Shown: piece by piece, positions 24,641-34,513 of the stretch | Position numbering within the stretch: the stretch's first letter is position 1 | Layout of the letters: the number at the start of each line of letters is the position of its first letter | Assembly: GCF_902168435.1 (NCBI RefSeq) | Contig: NZ_LR656165.1 | Location: forward strand, 359,201 to 423,200 | Source of the DNA: Bacillus marasmi | GTDB taxonomy: Bacteria > Bacillota > Bacilli > Bacillales > Cytobacillaceae | Reading direction: 5' to 3' | Length of the DNA: 64,000 nucleotides | Position numbers and translations under genes: made by a program | Notes under the pieces: model-generated | What the model saw: the letters and a program-made list of their open reading frames with translations, nothing else | The model's database searches: none | What the model was told of the DNA's origin: nothing

Positions 24641-25165
24641 ATGATTTATCCATTTAAGGGAATTCACCCTAAAATTGCCGATTCCGCCTTTATTGCGGAC
24701 TATGTAACCATTACAGGCGATGTTGAAATCGGCGAAGAATCTAGCGTATGGTACAATACCGTGATCCGCGGCGATGTCGCTCCAACGATTATTGGTAAAA
24801 AAGTCAATATTCAGGACAACTCTGTGCTTCATCAAAGTCCAAATAACCCACTTATCCTTGAGGATGAAGTAACCGTTGGACATCAAGTCATCCTGCATAG
24901 CTGTGTGATTCGAAAAAAAGCGCTAATCGGCATGGGCTCTATCGTTCTTGATAATGCTGAAATCGGCGAAGGTGCATTTATTGGCGCTGGTAGTCTCGTA
25001 CCACAAGGAAAAAAAATCCCGCCAAATACACTTGCTTTCGGAAGACCCGCTAAAGTCATTCGCGAACTAAACGATGACGATATCGCCGACAAGGAAAGAA
25101 TCTCCCGAGAATATGCTGAAAAAGCCCAGTATTACAAATCCGTTCAGGATAATCACCAGAAATAA
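24641..25165 (+). CDS. ytoA: Gamma-carbonic-anhydrase-like hexapeptide-repeat protein
   Basis: A 174-residue left-handed beta-helix protein with repeated [LIV]-G-x-x-x-x hexapeptides (ITGDVEIGEESSVWYNTVIR, LEDEVTVGHQVILHS, IGMGSIVLDNAEIGEGAFIG). Zinc-ligand histidines typical of the gamma-CA/PaaY/YrdA family are at NSVLHQS and VGHQVILHS. Whether it hydrates CO2 is unknown; many members have other or no activity. GGAGA precedes the ATG. Confidence 0.85.
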   Translation: MIYPFKGIHPKIADSAFIADYVTITGDVEIGEESSVWYNTVIRGDVAPTIIGKKVNIQDNSVLHQSPNNPLILEDEVTVGHQVILHSCVIRKKALIGMGSIVLDNAEIGEGAFIGAGSLVPQGKKIPPNTLAFGRPAKVIRELNDDDIADKERISREYAEKAQYYKSVQDNHQK

Positions 25166-25270
25166 TAGTAGTGTATATAGGTTCCCCTACACTAAATCGA
25201 GTTATTCCCATATTGATTTTACTTCTTATTATAGCTTTAGTTAATTGTCTATACCAAGTTATTTAAAGAA

Positions 25271-25322
25271 AAGAGGCTGACTCGCGGAGAATTTTCCAAT
25301 CCGCAAAAGTCAGCCTCTTCGT
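25271..25322. terminator. Bidirectional terminator
   Basis: AAGAGGCTGACT / AGTCAGCCTCTT, a 12-bp perfect stem with a 25-nt loop, between convergent ytoA and asnB. Confidence 0.7.
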
Positions 25323-25328
25323 ATTTGT

Positions 25329-27224
25329 TTATCTTTGTAATGCCGTTTGCTTTAATAAGTCTTGCTCAAAATTGTACTTTTTTTCAATATAGACATCATG
25401 CCAAACCATAAACATCAGTACCGTCCAAATTTTCCGGCTGTTGTCGGCCTTTCCTTGACAATGATCTTCTAATAGGTTTAATACATACGATTTATTGATG
25501 ATATGATCGGTGTTACTTTCTTTAATCGTCTTTTTAGCCCAATCGTTCATTTCAGCTTTTAACCAATGACGAATCGGAACAGGGAAGCCAAGCTTCTTAC
25601 GTGTTAAAACGTGATCCGGTACAACCCCTTCAACCGCCTTACGTAAAATATATTTCGTTGTCCCGTTCGCTGTCTTTAGGCTAGTTGGAATTTTCGAAGC
25701 GACATCAAACACTGCCTTATCAAGGAATGGCACCCGTAGCTCCAACGAATGTGCCATCGTCATTTTATCAGCCTTTAATAATATATCGCCGCGCATCCAA
25801 GTATGGATATCGATAAATTGCATTTGATCAACCGGATCATAGCCTCTACTTTCCTGATAAAGCGGCTTCGTGATATCGCGGTAATCAACTGAATCATTAA
25901 ATACATGAAGAATTTGACGTTTTTCCTCTTCAGTGAACATCTTCGCATTACCGATATAGCGTTCCTCCATCGGCGTAATACCACGCTCGATAAAGCTTTT
26001 ACCCTTCATTCCTTCAGGCATGATGTGCGCAATTCCTTTAAGTAGCGATTTACCAATAGCCGGGATTTTATTAAACACTTCCAAGTCCTGAGGTTCACGA
26101 TAAATATTATAGCCACCGAAAAGTTCATCCGCACCTTCACCAGATAGAACAACCGTTACATGCTTGCGCGCTTCTCGGGCAACGAAATAAAGCGGAACGC
26201 AAGCTGGGTCCGCAAGCGGATCATCTGTATGCCACATAATTTTCGGAAGCTCATTAATATACTCTTCAGGTGTAATAATATAGCTGATGTTCTCAACACC
26301 AAGCTTTTCAGCCGTTTCCTTTGCAACATCGATTTCACTAAAACCGTTATGCTCAAATCCCACCGAGAAAGTTTTAATTCCTGGATGGAACTCTTTTGCA
26401 ATCGAAGCAATAATGGAGGAATCAATCCCACCTGATAGGAAAGAACCTACTGGCACGTCACTGCGCATATGGATTTTAACCGAATCATACATCACATCGC
26501 GGATTTCTTTAACAAAATCTGCTTCAGATTTATGAACTGGTTTGAAAGCCGCACGCCAATAACGCGAAATTTTCATAGGTTCGCCAATTTTTTTTGTAAA
26601 ATAATGACCAGGCTCGAGTTTATAAATACCTTCAGTCATCGTATATGGTTCTGGAACAAATTGATATGTTAAGTATTGCTGAATGCTTTCATGGTTTAAT
26701 GTTTCTTTTTCAAGCGCTAATAATATGCTTTTCTTTTCCGAAGCAAAATAAGTTTGTTCTTTTGTTTCGTGATAGAAGAAAGGCTTAATTCCAAATGGGT
26801 CTCTTGCGCCATAAAGCGTTTGCTCCTGCTTGTCCCAAATGACAAACGCAAACATACCGCGAAGACGTTCAACTGCTTTTTCTTTTAAATGACTATAAAG
26901 AGCAATGATAACTTCTGTATCTGAATGTGTAGCAAACTCAAGCCCTGCTTTAATCAGCTCTTCGCGAAGCTCAACATAGTTATATACTTCTCCGTTAAAG
27001 ATAATCCAGTAACGTTCATTTTCATAAGTAAGCGGCTGATGACCGCATTCGATATCAATAATGCTTAAGCGGCGGAAACCGAATTGAATATGTTCGTCAT
27101 AGAAATAGCCGTCATCATCGGGGCCACGATGCGTGATGATGTTATTCATGTTTTGAAATAGCTGCTTTTGGTCATCCCGATATTCTTGTGTTTTTTCGTG
27201 TACACAACCAATAAAACCACACAT
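25329..27224 (-). CDS. asnB: Asparagine synthetase, glutamine-hydrolysing
   Basis: A 631-residue two-domain enzyme making asparagine from aspartate, ATP and glutamine. The N-terminal class II amidotransferase starts MCGFIGCV, with Cys2 as nucleophile after Met removal; NHRGPDDDGYF-type elements are present (ITHRGPDDDGYF). The synthetase domain has the PP-loop SFLSGGIDSS (about residue 260) and VLSGEGADELFGGY. GGAGAAGGTG precedes the ATG. It lies upstream of ytoA and downstream of metK as in B. subtilis. Confidence 0.95.
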   Translation of the reverse strand: MCGFIGCVHEKTQEYRDDQKQLFQNMNNIITHRGPDDDGYFYDEHIQFGFRRLSIIDIECGHQPLTYENERYWIIFNGEVYNYVELREELIKAGLEFATHSDTEVIIALYSHLKEKAVERLRGMFAFVIWDKQEQTLYGARDPFGIKPFFYHETKEQTYFASEKKSILLALEKETLNHESIQQYLTYQFVPEPYTMTEGIYKLEPGHYFTKKIGEPMKISRYWRAAFKPVHKSEADFVKEIRDVMYDSVKIHMRSDVPVGSFLSGGIDSSIIASIAKEFHPGIKTFSVGFEHNGFSEIDVAKETAEKLGVENISYIITPEEYINELPKIMWHTDDPLADPACVPLYFVAREARKHVTVVLSGEGADELFGGYNIYREPQDLEVFNKIPAIGKSLLKGIAHIMPEGMKGKSFIERGITPMEERYIGNAKMFTEEEKRQILHVFNDSVDYRDITKPLYQESRGYDPVDQMQFIDIHTWMRGDILLKADKMTMAHSLELRVPFLDKAVFDVASKIPTSLKTANGTTKYILRKAVEGVVPDHVLTRKKLGFPVPIRHWLKAEMNDWAKKTIKESNTDHIINKSYVLNLLEDHCQGKADNSRKIWTVLMFMVWHDVYIEKKYNFEQDLLKQTALQR

Positions 27225-27276
27225 TATGTACGTTCACCTTCTCCGTTCTAATCGCATCCCTAGTTGGGAACTCATT

Positions 27277-27304
27277 ATTATAGTTATGAATCACTTATTG
27301 CCAA
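27277..27304 (-). promoter_or_regulatory. Sigma-A promoter of asnB
   Basis: TTGGCA, 16-bp spacer, TATAAT on the minus strand, about 55 nt upstream of the asnB ATG. Confidence 0.65.
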
Positions 27305-27420
27305 ATTCATACGTTTTATCTTACCATATTCGAACCAAATAAAAAACAGGACTATACGTTCATCTCAAAAACGGGAAATGATTAGGCCTCTATTTGACGA
27401 TTTTATTAACTTCTTTTCAG

Positions 27421-28098
27421 GGATGGGCATCAATCTTGCGCTTTGATTCCCATTTTTTCGCGGTTTCAAATTTTTGGGCATCAATTAGGCGCTTTGATTC
27501 CCATTTTTTCGTGGCTTTAGATTTTTGGGCATCAATTAGGCGCTTTGATTCCCATTTTTTCGTGGTTTCAGATTTTCGGGCATCAATCTTGCTCTTTGAT
27601 TCCCATTTTTTCGCGGTTTCAGATTTTTGGGCATCAATCACACGCTTTGATTCCCATTTTTTCGTTGTTTCAGATTTTTGGGCATCAATCTTGCGCTTTG
27701 ATTCCCATTTTTTTGTGGTTTCAAATTTTTGGGCATCAATCAGGCGCTTTGATTCCCATTTTTTTGTGGCTTCAGATTTTTAGGCATCAATTAGGCGCTT
27801 TGATTCCCATTTTTTCGCGGCCACAGATTTTTGGGCATCAATGTTGCGCTTTGATTCCCATTTTTTCATAGCTTTAGATTTTTAGGCATCAATTAGGCGC
27901 TTTGATTCCCATTTTTTCGCGGCCACAGATTTTTGGGCTTCAATGTTGCGCTTTGATTCCCATTTTTTTGTGGTTTCAAATTTTTGGGCATCAATGTTGC
28001 TCTTTGATTCCCATTTTTTCGTGGTTTCAGATTTTTGGGCATCAATGTTGCTCTTTGATTCCCATTTTTCCACGGTTTCAATTTTTTTGGCATCAATC
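27421..28098. repeat. Tandem hairpin array C, 14 units of exactly 51 bp
   Basis: The GGGCATCAAT arm starts at 27425 and recurs every 51 bp to 28088. Each unit pairs GGGCATCAA with TTTGATTCCC (one mismatch) across a variable loop (TCTTGCGC, TTAGGCGC, TCACACGC, TGTTGCTC), then has ATTTTTTCG and a GTGGTTTCAGATTTTT spacer. Read on the plus strand the hairpin plus T-run looks like a weak terminator. It lies between metK and asnB, which are both on the minus strand. The open frames through it are a by-product of the 17-codon period. Confidence 0.95.
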
Positions 28099-28121
28099 TT
28101 TATTTCTTAAATTGAAAAATC

Positions 28122-28172
28122 AAAAAGGATATCCAGTAATTAGCAAATACTAATTAGTGGACATCCTTTTTT
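28122..28172. terminator. Terminator of metK
   Basis: Long hairpin AAAAAGGATATCCAGTAATT / AATTAGTGGACATCCTTTTT with two mismatches and a short loop, just past the metK stop; A-run and T-run flanks make it work in both directions. Confidence 0.8.
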
Positions 28173-28179
28173 GGTTTTA

Positions 28180-29379
28180 TTATTGATTAGCTTGCTCTTT
28201 TAATGTTTCTGCTTTATCAGTGCGTTCCCATGGAAGCTCGATGTCTGTACGGCCGAAGTGACCGTATGCAGCCGTTTGCTTGTAGATAGGACGACGTAAA
28301 TCAAGCATTTTGATAATTCCTGCTGGACGGAGGTCAAAGTTTTTGCGAACAAGTTCTACTAATAAGTCCTCATCCACTTTCCCCGTACCGAATGTATCAA
28401 CCGCGATTGATACCGGCTGCGCTACCCCGATTGCATATGCTAGCTGAACCTCAACTTTTTCTGCAAGTCCAGCAGCGACAAGGTTTTTCGCTACATAACG
28501 AGCAGCATAAGCAGCAGAACGGTCAACTTTAGTCGGATCCTTACCAGAGAATGCACCACCGCCGTGACGAGCGTAGCCACCGTAGGTATCAACAATAATC
28601 TTACGACCTGTTAAGCCTGCATCACCCTGTGGACCGCCAATAACAAAACGGCCAGTTGGGTTAATGAAATATTTTGTATTTTCATCAATAAGTTCCTTAG
28701 GAACCACTGGATTAATAACATGTTCTCTAATATTGCGTTGAATTTGCTCCAACGTAATTTCAGGATGATGTTGAGTGGAAATAACAATCGTATCAATGCG
28801 TACTGGTTTGTCATTTTCATCATATTCAACAGTCACCTGTGTTTTTCCGTCTGGACGAAGATATGGAAGAACATCCTCCTTGCGAACCTCAGTTAGACGA
28901 CGTGCGAGTTTATGTGCTAATGAGATTGGTAGAGGCATAAGTTCTTTCGTTTCATTACATGCAAACCCGAACATCAAGCCTTGGTCACCAGCACCGATTG
29001 CTTCAATTTCATCATCAGTCATCTGACCTTCTCTTGCTTCAAGAGCCTGATCAACACCCATTGCAATATCCGGTGACTGTTCATCAATAGAAGTTAACAC
29101 GGCACAAGTTTCCGAATCAAATCCATACTTTGCCCGAGTATACCCAATGTTTTTAATGGTTTGACGTACAAGTTTAGGAATGTCTACATAAGTAGAAGTT
29201 GTAATCTCCCCTGCAACAAGTACTAATCCAGTCGTAACTGAAGTCTCTGCTGCAACACGTGCATTGGCATCCTTTGCTAAAATAGCGTCTAAAATCGCAT
29301 CAGAAATTTGGTCGCAAATCTTATCTGGATGACCTTCTGTTACCGATTCAGAAGTAAACAAACGACGTTTTGTTGACAT
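28180..29379 (-). CDS. metK: S-adenosylmethionine synthetase
   Basis: A 399-residue MetK that joins methionine and ATP to give SAM. Signatures are [20 protein letters not shown] at the N-terminus, [12 protein letters not shown] (about residue 115) and [19 protein letters not shown] (about 265). GGAGG precedes the ATG. Expression is set by the SAM-I riboswitch upstream. Length is typical. Confidence 0.98.
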   Translation of the reverse strand: MSTKRRLFTSESVTEGHPDKICDQISDAILDAILAKDANARVAAETSVTTGLVLVAGEITTSTYVDIPKLVRQTIKNIGYTRAKYGFDSETCAVLTSIDEQSPDIAMGVDQALEAREGQMTDDEIEAIGAGDQGLMFGFACNETKELMPLPISLAHKLARRLTEVRKEDVLPYLRPDGKTQVTVEYDENDKPVRIDTIVISTQHHPEITLEQIQRNIREHVINPVVPKELIDENTKYFINPTGRFVIGGPQGDAGLTGRKIIVDTYGGYARHGGGAFSGKDPTKVDRSAAYAARYVAKNLVAAGLAEKVEVQLAYAIGVAQPVSIAVDTFGTGKVDEDLLVELVRKNFDLRPAGIIKMLDLRRPIYKQTAAYGHFGRTDIELPWERTDKAETLKEQANQ

Positions 29380-29557
29380 CTGATTTCCTCCTTATATATA
29401 GAAATAAAGCGAGGTTAGTCTAGAATTATGTATCGTGTCCTATTATTAACCTCAGTGTTGATACGGTACTCATTCCCTAAGTAGTATGAAATAAACATGG
29501 GGTTTTTATCCTGAATAGGTATAAAAACGACACTCGCTTTTTTCAAAAGGTACAAAT

Positions 29558-29760
29558 AAAAAAACCTTCCCTACTAATTGAGGAAAGGTTTGAGAATCAA
29601 TTTGCGCCTTTCACTCTTATCGTTCAAGGTTGAACCTTGCGTCAGGTTAGCACCTTTTCTAGAAAAAAATCATAAAGCTAAATTTTTTTAGCCGATTTTT
29701 TTCTTAGCAGGTTGCTGGGTTTCATAGGGCCTGTCCCTCCACCAGCTCGGGATAAGAGAG
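29558..29760 (-). promoter_or_regulatory. SAM-I (S-box) riboswitch and terminator controlling metK
   Basis: Aptamer 29,614-29,759: P1 strands CTCTTATC and GATAAGAG, the GGTGGAGGGA and GGCCCTATGAAACCC core, CAGCAACC and the GTGCTAACC signature. A terminator (AAACCTTTCCTC / GTAGGGAAGGTTT, then a T-run) lies at 29,555-29,592. High SAM should end transcription before metK. Confidence 0.97.
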
Positions 29761-29777
29761 TATCCGTTCAAGGTAGA

Positions 29778-29806
29778 ATCATACCGAACGTCTTAAATGA
29801 TGTCAA
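29778..29806 (-). promoter_or_regulatory. Sigma-A promoter of the metK leader
   Basis: TTGACA, 17-bp spacer, TATGAT on the minus strand, placing the start just upstream of the SAM aptamer. Confidence 0.85.
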
Positions 29807-30023
29807 TAATGTTTTAGAATTGTTCACCAATTATTAACCAATAACCGATAAATCAATGAACTCCTGCAATTTACTGTATTTTCAATTAAAACCACTACTT
29901 CCTATTTAGGTTATCCTTATTGACAATTTAACTTATTTTTCTACCATAATTATATCCTTAAACGTTGTAACTTTAATTTTAATTAATAAAAATATTCATA
30001 ATAGTATAGATTAATCATTCAAT

Positions 30024-30034
30024 TGTGTTATACT
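30024..30034 (+). promoter_or_regulatory. CcpN-like operator overlapping the pckA -10 box
   Basis: TGTGTTATACT fits the CcpN consensus TRTGHYATAYW, as I recall it from B. subtilis, at all 11 positions. It contains a -10 hexamer TATACT (30,029-30,034) about 45 nt upstream of pckA. CcpN represses pckA and gapB on glycolytic carbon in B. subtilis. Confidence 0.55.
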
Positions 30035-30078
30035 ATTTATACACTCAAAAATATTTGATAAAGGATGGTATTTATCAG

Positions 30079-31668
30079 ATGAACTCTGTAAGTATTTCCA
30101 ATGAACTTAATGAATTGTTAAAAGGCGGAAACATCCGCAATCAACTTTCTGTACCACAATTAGTAGAAAAAGTATTAGAGCGCAAAGAAGGAATTATTTC
30201 CTCAACTGGAGCTGTTCGCGCTACAACTGGAAAATATACCGGTCGTTCTCCTAAAGACAAGTATATCGTTGAAGAAGCATCATCAAAAGAAAAAATCGAT
30301 TGGGGTCCAGTAAACCAACCGATCTCTGAAGAAGCATTTTCAAATCTTTACAATAAGGTAATCAAATTTTTACAACAACAAGACGACGTATTTGTATTCC
30401 GCGGCTATGCTGGCGCTGACAAAAAACATCGTTTACCAATCCAAGTTATCAATGAATATGCTTGGCACAATCTTTTCTCACATCAATTATTCATTCGTCC
30501 TCAAGAAGGCGAGCTTGCAGATCATGAAAATCCATTCTCTGTTATTTGTGCACCAAACTTCAAAGCTGATCCAGCTGTTGATGGCACTAAATCAGAAACT
30601 TTCATCATCATTTCATTCGAGCGCAGAACTGTGCTAATCGGTGGAACTGAGTATGCCGGAGAAATCAAAAAGTCTATCTTCTCCGTAATGAACTACATGC
30701 TTCCTGAAGCTGAAATTATGCCAATGCACTGCTCTTCAAACGTTGGTGCTGAAGGTGATGTAGCATTATTCTTCGGTTTATCTGGTACTGGTAAAACAAC
30801 TTTATCAGCAGATCCAAACCGTAAATTAATCGGTGACGATGAACATGGCTGGTCAGCAAACGGTGTATTCAACATCGAAGGCGGCTGCTATGCAAAATGC
30901 GCTGACTTAACTCGTGAAAAAGAACCACAAATTTTCGATGCAATCCGTTTCGGAGCTGTGCTTGAAAACGTCATCCTTGACGAAGAAAGCCGCATTGCAG
31001 ATTACTGTGATACATCTTTAACTGAAAATACTCGTGCAGCTTATCCATTACAAGCAATTTCTAATATCGTGGATCCAAGTGTTGCCGGTCATCCTAACAC
31101 AATTATTTTCTTAACTGCTGATGCGTTTGGGGTATTACCTCCAATCTCTAAGCTTACTAAAGAACAAGCTATGTACCATTTCTTAAGTGGTTATACTTCT
31201 AAGCTTGCTGGTACTGAAAGAGGCGTTACTAGCCCTGAAGCAACATTCTCAACATGCTTTGGTTCACCATTCCTTCCACTTCCAGCTACTCGTTATGCGG
31301 AAATGTTAGGAGAAAAAATCGATGAGCACAATGCAAATGTATTCCTAGTGAATACTGGTTGGACTGGCGGAGAGTACGGAGTTGGTTCACGTATGAAGCT
31401 TTCTTATACTCGTGCTATGGTTCAAGCTGCACTTAACGGTGAATTAAACCACATCGAAACTGAAAAAGATGAAATCTTTGGTTTAGATATTCCTTCTCAT
31501 GTACCAGGTGTACCTGATGAAGTTCTTCAACCAAGCAAAACTTGGGCTGACAAAGCTGCTTATGTTGCAAAAGCGACTGAATTAGCAGGTAAGTTCCATG
31601 AGAACTTCAAGAAGTTCGGAACTGTTTCTCAAGAAATCAGCGTAAAAGGTGCACCGGTTGCACGCTAA
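30079..31668 (+). CDS. pckA: Phosphoenolpyruvate carboxykinase (ATP)
   Basis: A 529-residue gluconeogenic enzyme converting oxaloacetate and ATP to PEP. The N-terminal signature is [20 protein letters not shown], the P-loop is [16 protein letters not shown] (about 233-248), and the metal/ATP site is [13 protein letters not shown] 30079 is chosen because B. subtilis PckA begins MNSV in the same way; the frame extends 18 codons upstream into the promoter. GGATGG is a modest RBS. Codon use is highly biased to AT-rich preferred codons, as for an abundant protein. Confidence 0.96.
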   Translation: MNSVSISNELNELLKGGNIRNQLSVPQLVEKVLERKEGIISSTGAVRATTGKYTGRSPKDKYIVEEASSKEKIDWGPVNQPISEEAFSNLYNKVIKFLQQQDDVFVFRGYAGADKKHRLPIQVINEYAWHNLFSHQLFIRPQEGELADHENPFSVICAPNFKADPAVDGTKSETFIIISFERRTVLIGGTEYAGEIKKSIFSVMNYMLPEAEIMPMHCSSNVGAEGDVALFFGLSGTGKTTLSADPNRKLIGDDEHGWSANGVFNIEGGCYAKCADLTREKEPQIFDAIRFGAVLENVILDEESRIADYCDTSLTENTRAAYPLQAISNIVDPSVAGHPNTIIFLTADAFGVLPPISKLTKEQAMYHFLSGYTSKLAGTERGVTSPEATFSTCFGSPFLPLPATRYAEMLGEKIDEHNANVFLVNTGWTGGEYGVGSRMKLSYTRAMVQAALNGELNHIETEKDEIFGLDIPSHVPGVPDEVLQPSKTWADKAAYVAKATELAGKFHENFKKFGTVSQEISVKGAPVAR

Positions 31669-31747
31669 GCTATGCTTATTGCATGCCCATGGGGATGGAA
31701 TGCAATTTTTATGGGGAAATGAACGGAACTAAAGGGGAATTAATACG

Positions 31748-31785
31748 AAAGGCTGCTTAGGATAAACCTAAGCAGCCTTTATTTA
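31748..31785 (+). terminator. Terminator of pckA
   Basis: AAAGGCTGCTTAGG / CCTAAGCAGCCTTT, a 14-bp perfect stem with a 5-nt loop followed by ATTTATT. It can also end convergent ytmB. Confidence 0.9.
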
Positions 31786-31833
31786 TTGTTGCGAAAGCAT
31801 CTATGTGCCAAAAGACACATGCTGCTTCCACTT

Positions 31834-32076
31834 TTAGTTTGTCGTATGTAATGCGACAAGTTCATACGTTATCTTTGTTTGGCTATTTTCCCATTCAACC
31901 TTTTTAATTAAGGCTGTACCGTTTATCTCACTATCCAATGTCTTTTTCACTTCTACTGGAATATCAATTGGATAGAGTCTATAGCCTTCTTTTACTAATG
32001 AGAAATTGTTTTCATCTAATCGATGCTCTCGTCCCTTTGTCACAATCAAAGTATTTAATTCTAGCGGCATTCCCAT
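31834..32076 (-). CDS. ytmB: YtmB-family protein (DUF2584)
   Basis: An 80-residue cytoplasmic protein beginning MGMPLELNTLIVTKG and ending ITYELVALHTTN, matching B. subtilis YtmB (DUF2584). The function is unknown. ATG 32076 follows GGAGA by 6 nt; an upstream in-frame ATG at 32094 lacks an RBS. It is the second gene behind ytmA, 41 bp away, and probably in one transcript. Confidence 0.78.
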   Translation of the reverse strand: MGMPLELNTLIVTKGREHRLDENNFSLVKEGYRLYPIDIPVEVKKTLDSEINGTALIKKVEWENSQTKITYELVALHTTN

Positions 32077-32117
32077 ACAATCTCTCCTTTGCATCTTATT
32101 ACCTTATTTTATCATGA

Positions 32118-32900
32118 TTAACGCTGCGCTTTCATCCAATTACACAAATCTTTTACGACCTGCCGGTTTACTGCTGGCGGAAAGTAATGGGTAAACTCTT
32201 TGAAATACCACGCTTCCACCTTCTTATTTAGAGCGTTTAATCCACGTTCTAATCGCTTCGCATGCTCGACTGAGACATTTGAATCGTTCCAGCCATGAAT
32301 GATTAATACTGGTGCTTCAATGTGCTGGAGTTCATACAATGGCGTTCTATCGCGATAACGCTCAGGATATTTATCTGGTGTCCCGCCAATCACCCGCTTT
32401 AGCATCTTTCGCAAATCCTCCCGTTCCCGGTAGGTTAGTTCCATATCACTCACCCCACCCCAAGTCACAAGGGATGCAGCACTCGGAAATTGAATAGCAC
32501 TTTGCAAGGCCATAATACCCCCGCGTGAAAAACCAAAAATATGGACTTGCTTGACGCGCGGATGGCTCTGGAGCAGTGAAAAACCAGCAAACGCATCATT
32601 GCGATCCTCTCCACCAAAATCCTCGTTGCCTTCACCGCCCTGATTTCCGCGATAAAACGGTGCAAATACGATAAAGCCTTCAGCAGCAAATTGGGCAATG
32701 CGCGCTGGTCTAACTTTCCCGACGTTTTTGATTCCCCCTCGTAAATATAAAAAGCCGTCTAAAGCTTCCCTTCCATTAGGCTCCGCTAGTAAACCTTTTA
32801 CGGTTAAGCCTTGAGATATGTATGTAATTAGCGTTAGTGATACTTGTGGATTTGGAGATGGATATCTCCATCTTGAGACTATTTTACGGTCTTCCTTCAT
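32118..32900 (-). CDS. ytmA: Alpha/beta hydrolase of the S9/prolyl oligopeptidase type (YtmA)
   Basis: A 260-residue serine hydrolase. The nucleophile elbow is IFGFSRGGIMAL (about residue 120), the Asp is in IHGWNDSNVS and the His in FTHYFPPA. The upstream GGEGNEDFGGEDRNDAFAG stretch is typical of S9-like dipeptidyl-peptidase domains, although no propeller domain is present. The substrate is unknown. The order ytmA-ytmB beside pckA is conserved in Bacillus. Confidence 0.82.
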   Translation of the reverse strand: MKEDRKIVSRWRYPSPNPQVSLTLITYISQGLTVKGLLAEPNGREALDGFLYLRGGIKNVGKVRPARIAQFAAEGFIVFAPFYRGNQGGEGNEDFGGEDRNDAFAGFSLLQSHPRVKQVHIFGFSRGGIMALQSAIQFPSAASLVTWGGVSDMELTYREREDLRKMLKRVIGGTPDKYPERYRDRTPLYELQHIEAPVLIIHGWNDSNVSVEHAKRLERGLNALNKKVEAWYFKEFTHYFPPAVNRQVVKDLCNWMKAQR

Positions 32901-32927
32901 GTTTCATTCTCTGCCCCCTTATAGATC

Positions 32928-33140
32928 ATTTTTGCGGACATCAATCAGTGCCGTGCCCTCTAATAGATTTTTGCGGACATCAGGGCCGCTATTTTAACAA
33001 TATGGATTGATTTTATTTACCGAACGGACACCAGAGCCCTTAATCGGTTAAAAATAGGCATGATTCATTGCTTTTTATGGAAATAACGCATCCTGTGTCC
33101 GATTAAATCAAATAATTGGCGAATTTCTCTTAAATAAGGT
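32928..33140. repeat. Degenerate GCGGACATCA / TGTCCG repeats
   Basis: ATTTTTGCGGACATCA occurs twice (32,929 and 32,968), ACCGAACGGACACCAG follows near 33,020, and inverted TGTGTCCG copies lie near 33,100 and 33,142. It looks like a decayed inverted-repeat array in the divergent gap between ytmA and ytlA. Confidence 0.5.
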
Positions 33141-33260
33141 CCATTGTGTCCGCCAAAACTACGACCCACTCACGCGCTTCATGATACAAAACCAAAACAA
33201 TATAGGCAAACACACATTTTTTTATTTTTCATAAACTATCCTAAAGTTATTCACCATTTA

Positions 33261-33428
33261 GATTTTGCACTCACAAAACAGGAATGTTAATTTCCGCTCC
33301 AGGCACTTCGCTTTCCACGGGCGGTAGCGGTAAGCCTCCTTGGCGCTTTTCGCCTATGGGGTCTCCCCTGCCACGTACTCCCGTAGAAGTCTTCGTGCCT
33401 TCCGCTCTAATTAACAAGGTGCAAAATC
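33261..33428. repeat. Dispersed palindromic repeat, copy 2, inside a larger palindrome
   Basis: Outer arms GATTTTGCAC (33,261-33,270) and GTGCAAAATC (33,419-33,428) are perfectly complementary, with a second pair GTTAATT / AATTAAC inside. The core 33,292-33,411 is the inverted homologue of copy 1 at 2,935-3,044. The whole 168 bp could form one large stem upstream of ytlA. Confidence 0.7.
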
Positions 33429-33478
33429 AATAATGTCCTTACCATAGTCAAATTTTACAAGCTTAGGAGGGTCACGTG

Positions 33479-34489
33479 ATGAAAAGCAAATTTAAAATAG
33501 GTTTCGCTATCTTTCTCATTGCTATTCTTATGATACCAGTCATAGCCTGCACCAATCAAAACAAGGGCGATGAGCTGGTGAAGGTTAGAGTCGCCGAAGT
33601 TACCCGCTCCTTATTCTACGCTCCGCAATATGTAGCAATTACCGAGGGCTTCTTTGAAGAAGAAGGGCTTAAGGTTGAATTAACGACAACTGCCGGTGGC
33701 GATAAAACGATGACAACCCTATTGTCTGACGGAGCCGATATTGCTCTAGTTGGCTCAGAAACGAGTATTTACGTCTATGCGCAAGGCTCAAACGACCCGG
33801 TCATAAATTTTGCGCAACTCACCCAGACAGACGGTACCTTCCTTGTTGCCAGAGCAAACATCGAAAACTTTACATGGGATATGCTGATTGGCACGACATT
33901 TTTAGGTCAGCGCAAAGGCGGTATGCCGCAAATGGTCGGTGAATTTGTCCTTAAAAAGTTTGGTATTGACCCATTCAATGACCTGAACTTAATTCAAAAT
34001 GTCGACTTCGCAAATATAGCTAATGCTTTCGCCTCCGGTACAGGCGATTTCGTGCAATTGTTTGAACCTACTGCAAGCCTTTTTGAAAAAGAAGGCAAGG
34101 GTTATATTGTTGCTTCATTTGGTGAAGAATCCGGTCACGTGCCTTATACGACCTTCATGGCCAAGGAAAGTTATATATCAGAGAACAAGGAAACGGTTGA
34201 AAAATTCACCCGTGCTATTTATAAGGCACAGCAGTGGGTTGACACTCACTCTGCCGAGGAAATTGCTCAATCAATCCAAACGTTCTTCCCGGACATTGAC
34301 CTCGATATCCTGGAAACGGCCGTGGAACGTTATCAAAAGCAAGGCTCATTTGCAACCGACCCGATTTTGGATGAAAAGGAATGGAATAACCTGCAAAACA
34401 TTATGGATGAAGCTGGTGAACTACCAAAAGAAGTCGATCATGATACATTGGTTAACACGGAAATTGCCGAAAGTGTCACGAAGGAATAA
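33479..34489 (+). CDS. ytlA: ABC transporter substrate-binding lipoprotein (SsuA/THI5-like)
   Basis: A 336-residue solute-binding lipoprotein with lipobox VIAC after a hydrophobic leader (about residues 8-24). The fold is NMT1/THI5/SsuA-like: VRVAEVTRSLFYAPQYVAIT, then a VELTTTAGGDK segment. Family ligands include sulphonates, nitrate and pyrimidine precursors; the ligand here cannot be told from sequence. GGAGG lies 8 nt before ATG 33479, with a GTG directly upstream. First of a three-gene ABC operon. Confidence 0.88.
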   Translation: MKSKFKIGFAIFLIAILMIPVIACTNQNKGDELVKVRVAEVTRSLFYAPQYVAITEGFFEEEGLKVELTTTAGGDKTMTTLLSDGADIALVGSETSIYVYAQGSNDPVINFAQLTQTDGTFLVARANIENFTWDMLIGTTFLGQRKGGMPQMVGEFVLKKFGIDPFNDLNLIQNVDFANIANAFASGTGDFVQLFEPTASLFEKEGKGYIVASFGEESGHVPYTTFMAKESYISENKETVEKFTRAIYKAQQWVDTHSAEEIAQSIQTFFPDIDLDILETAVERYQKQGSFATDPILDEKEWNNLQNIMDEAGELPKEVDHDTLVNTEIAESVTKE

Positions 34490-34513
34490 CCTTATCTTCT
34501 GGAGGGCTTGAAT

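Noticed and set aside
27394-28153. Lys/Glu-rich 17-residue repeat proteins on either strand
   Set aside because: By-product of the 51-bp period of array C; frames are broken, lack RBS, and substitutions follow hairpin arms rather than codons.
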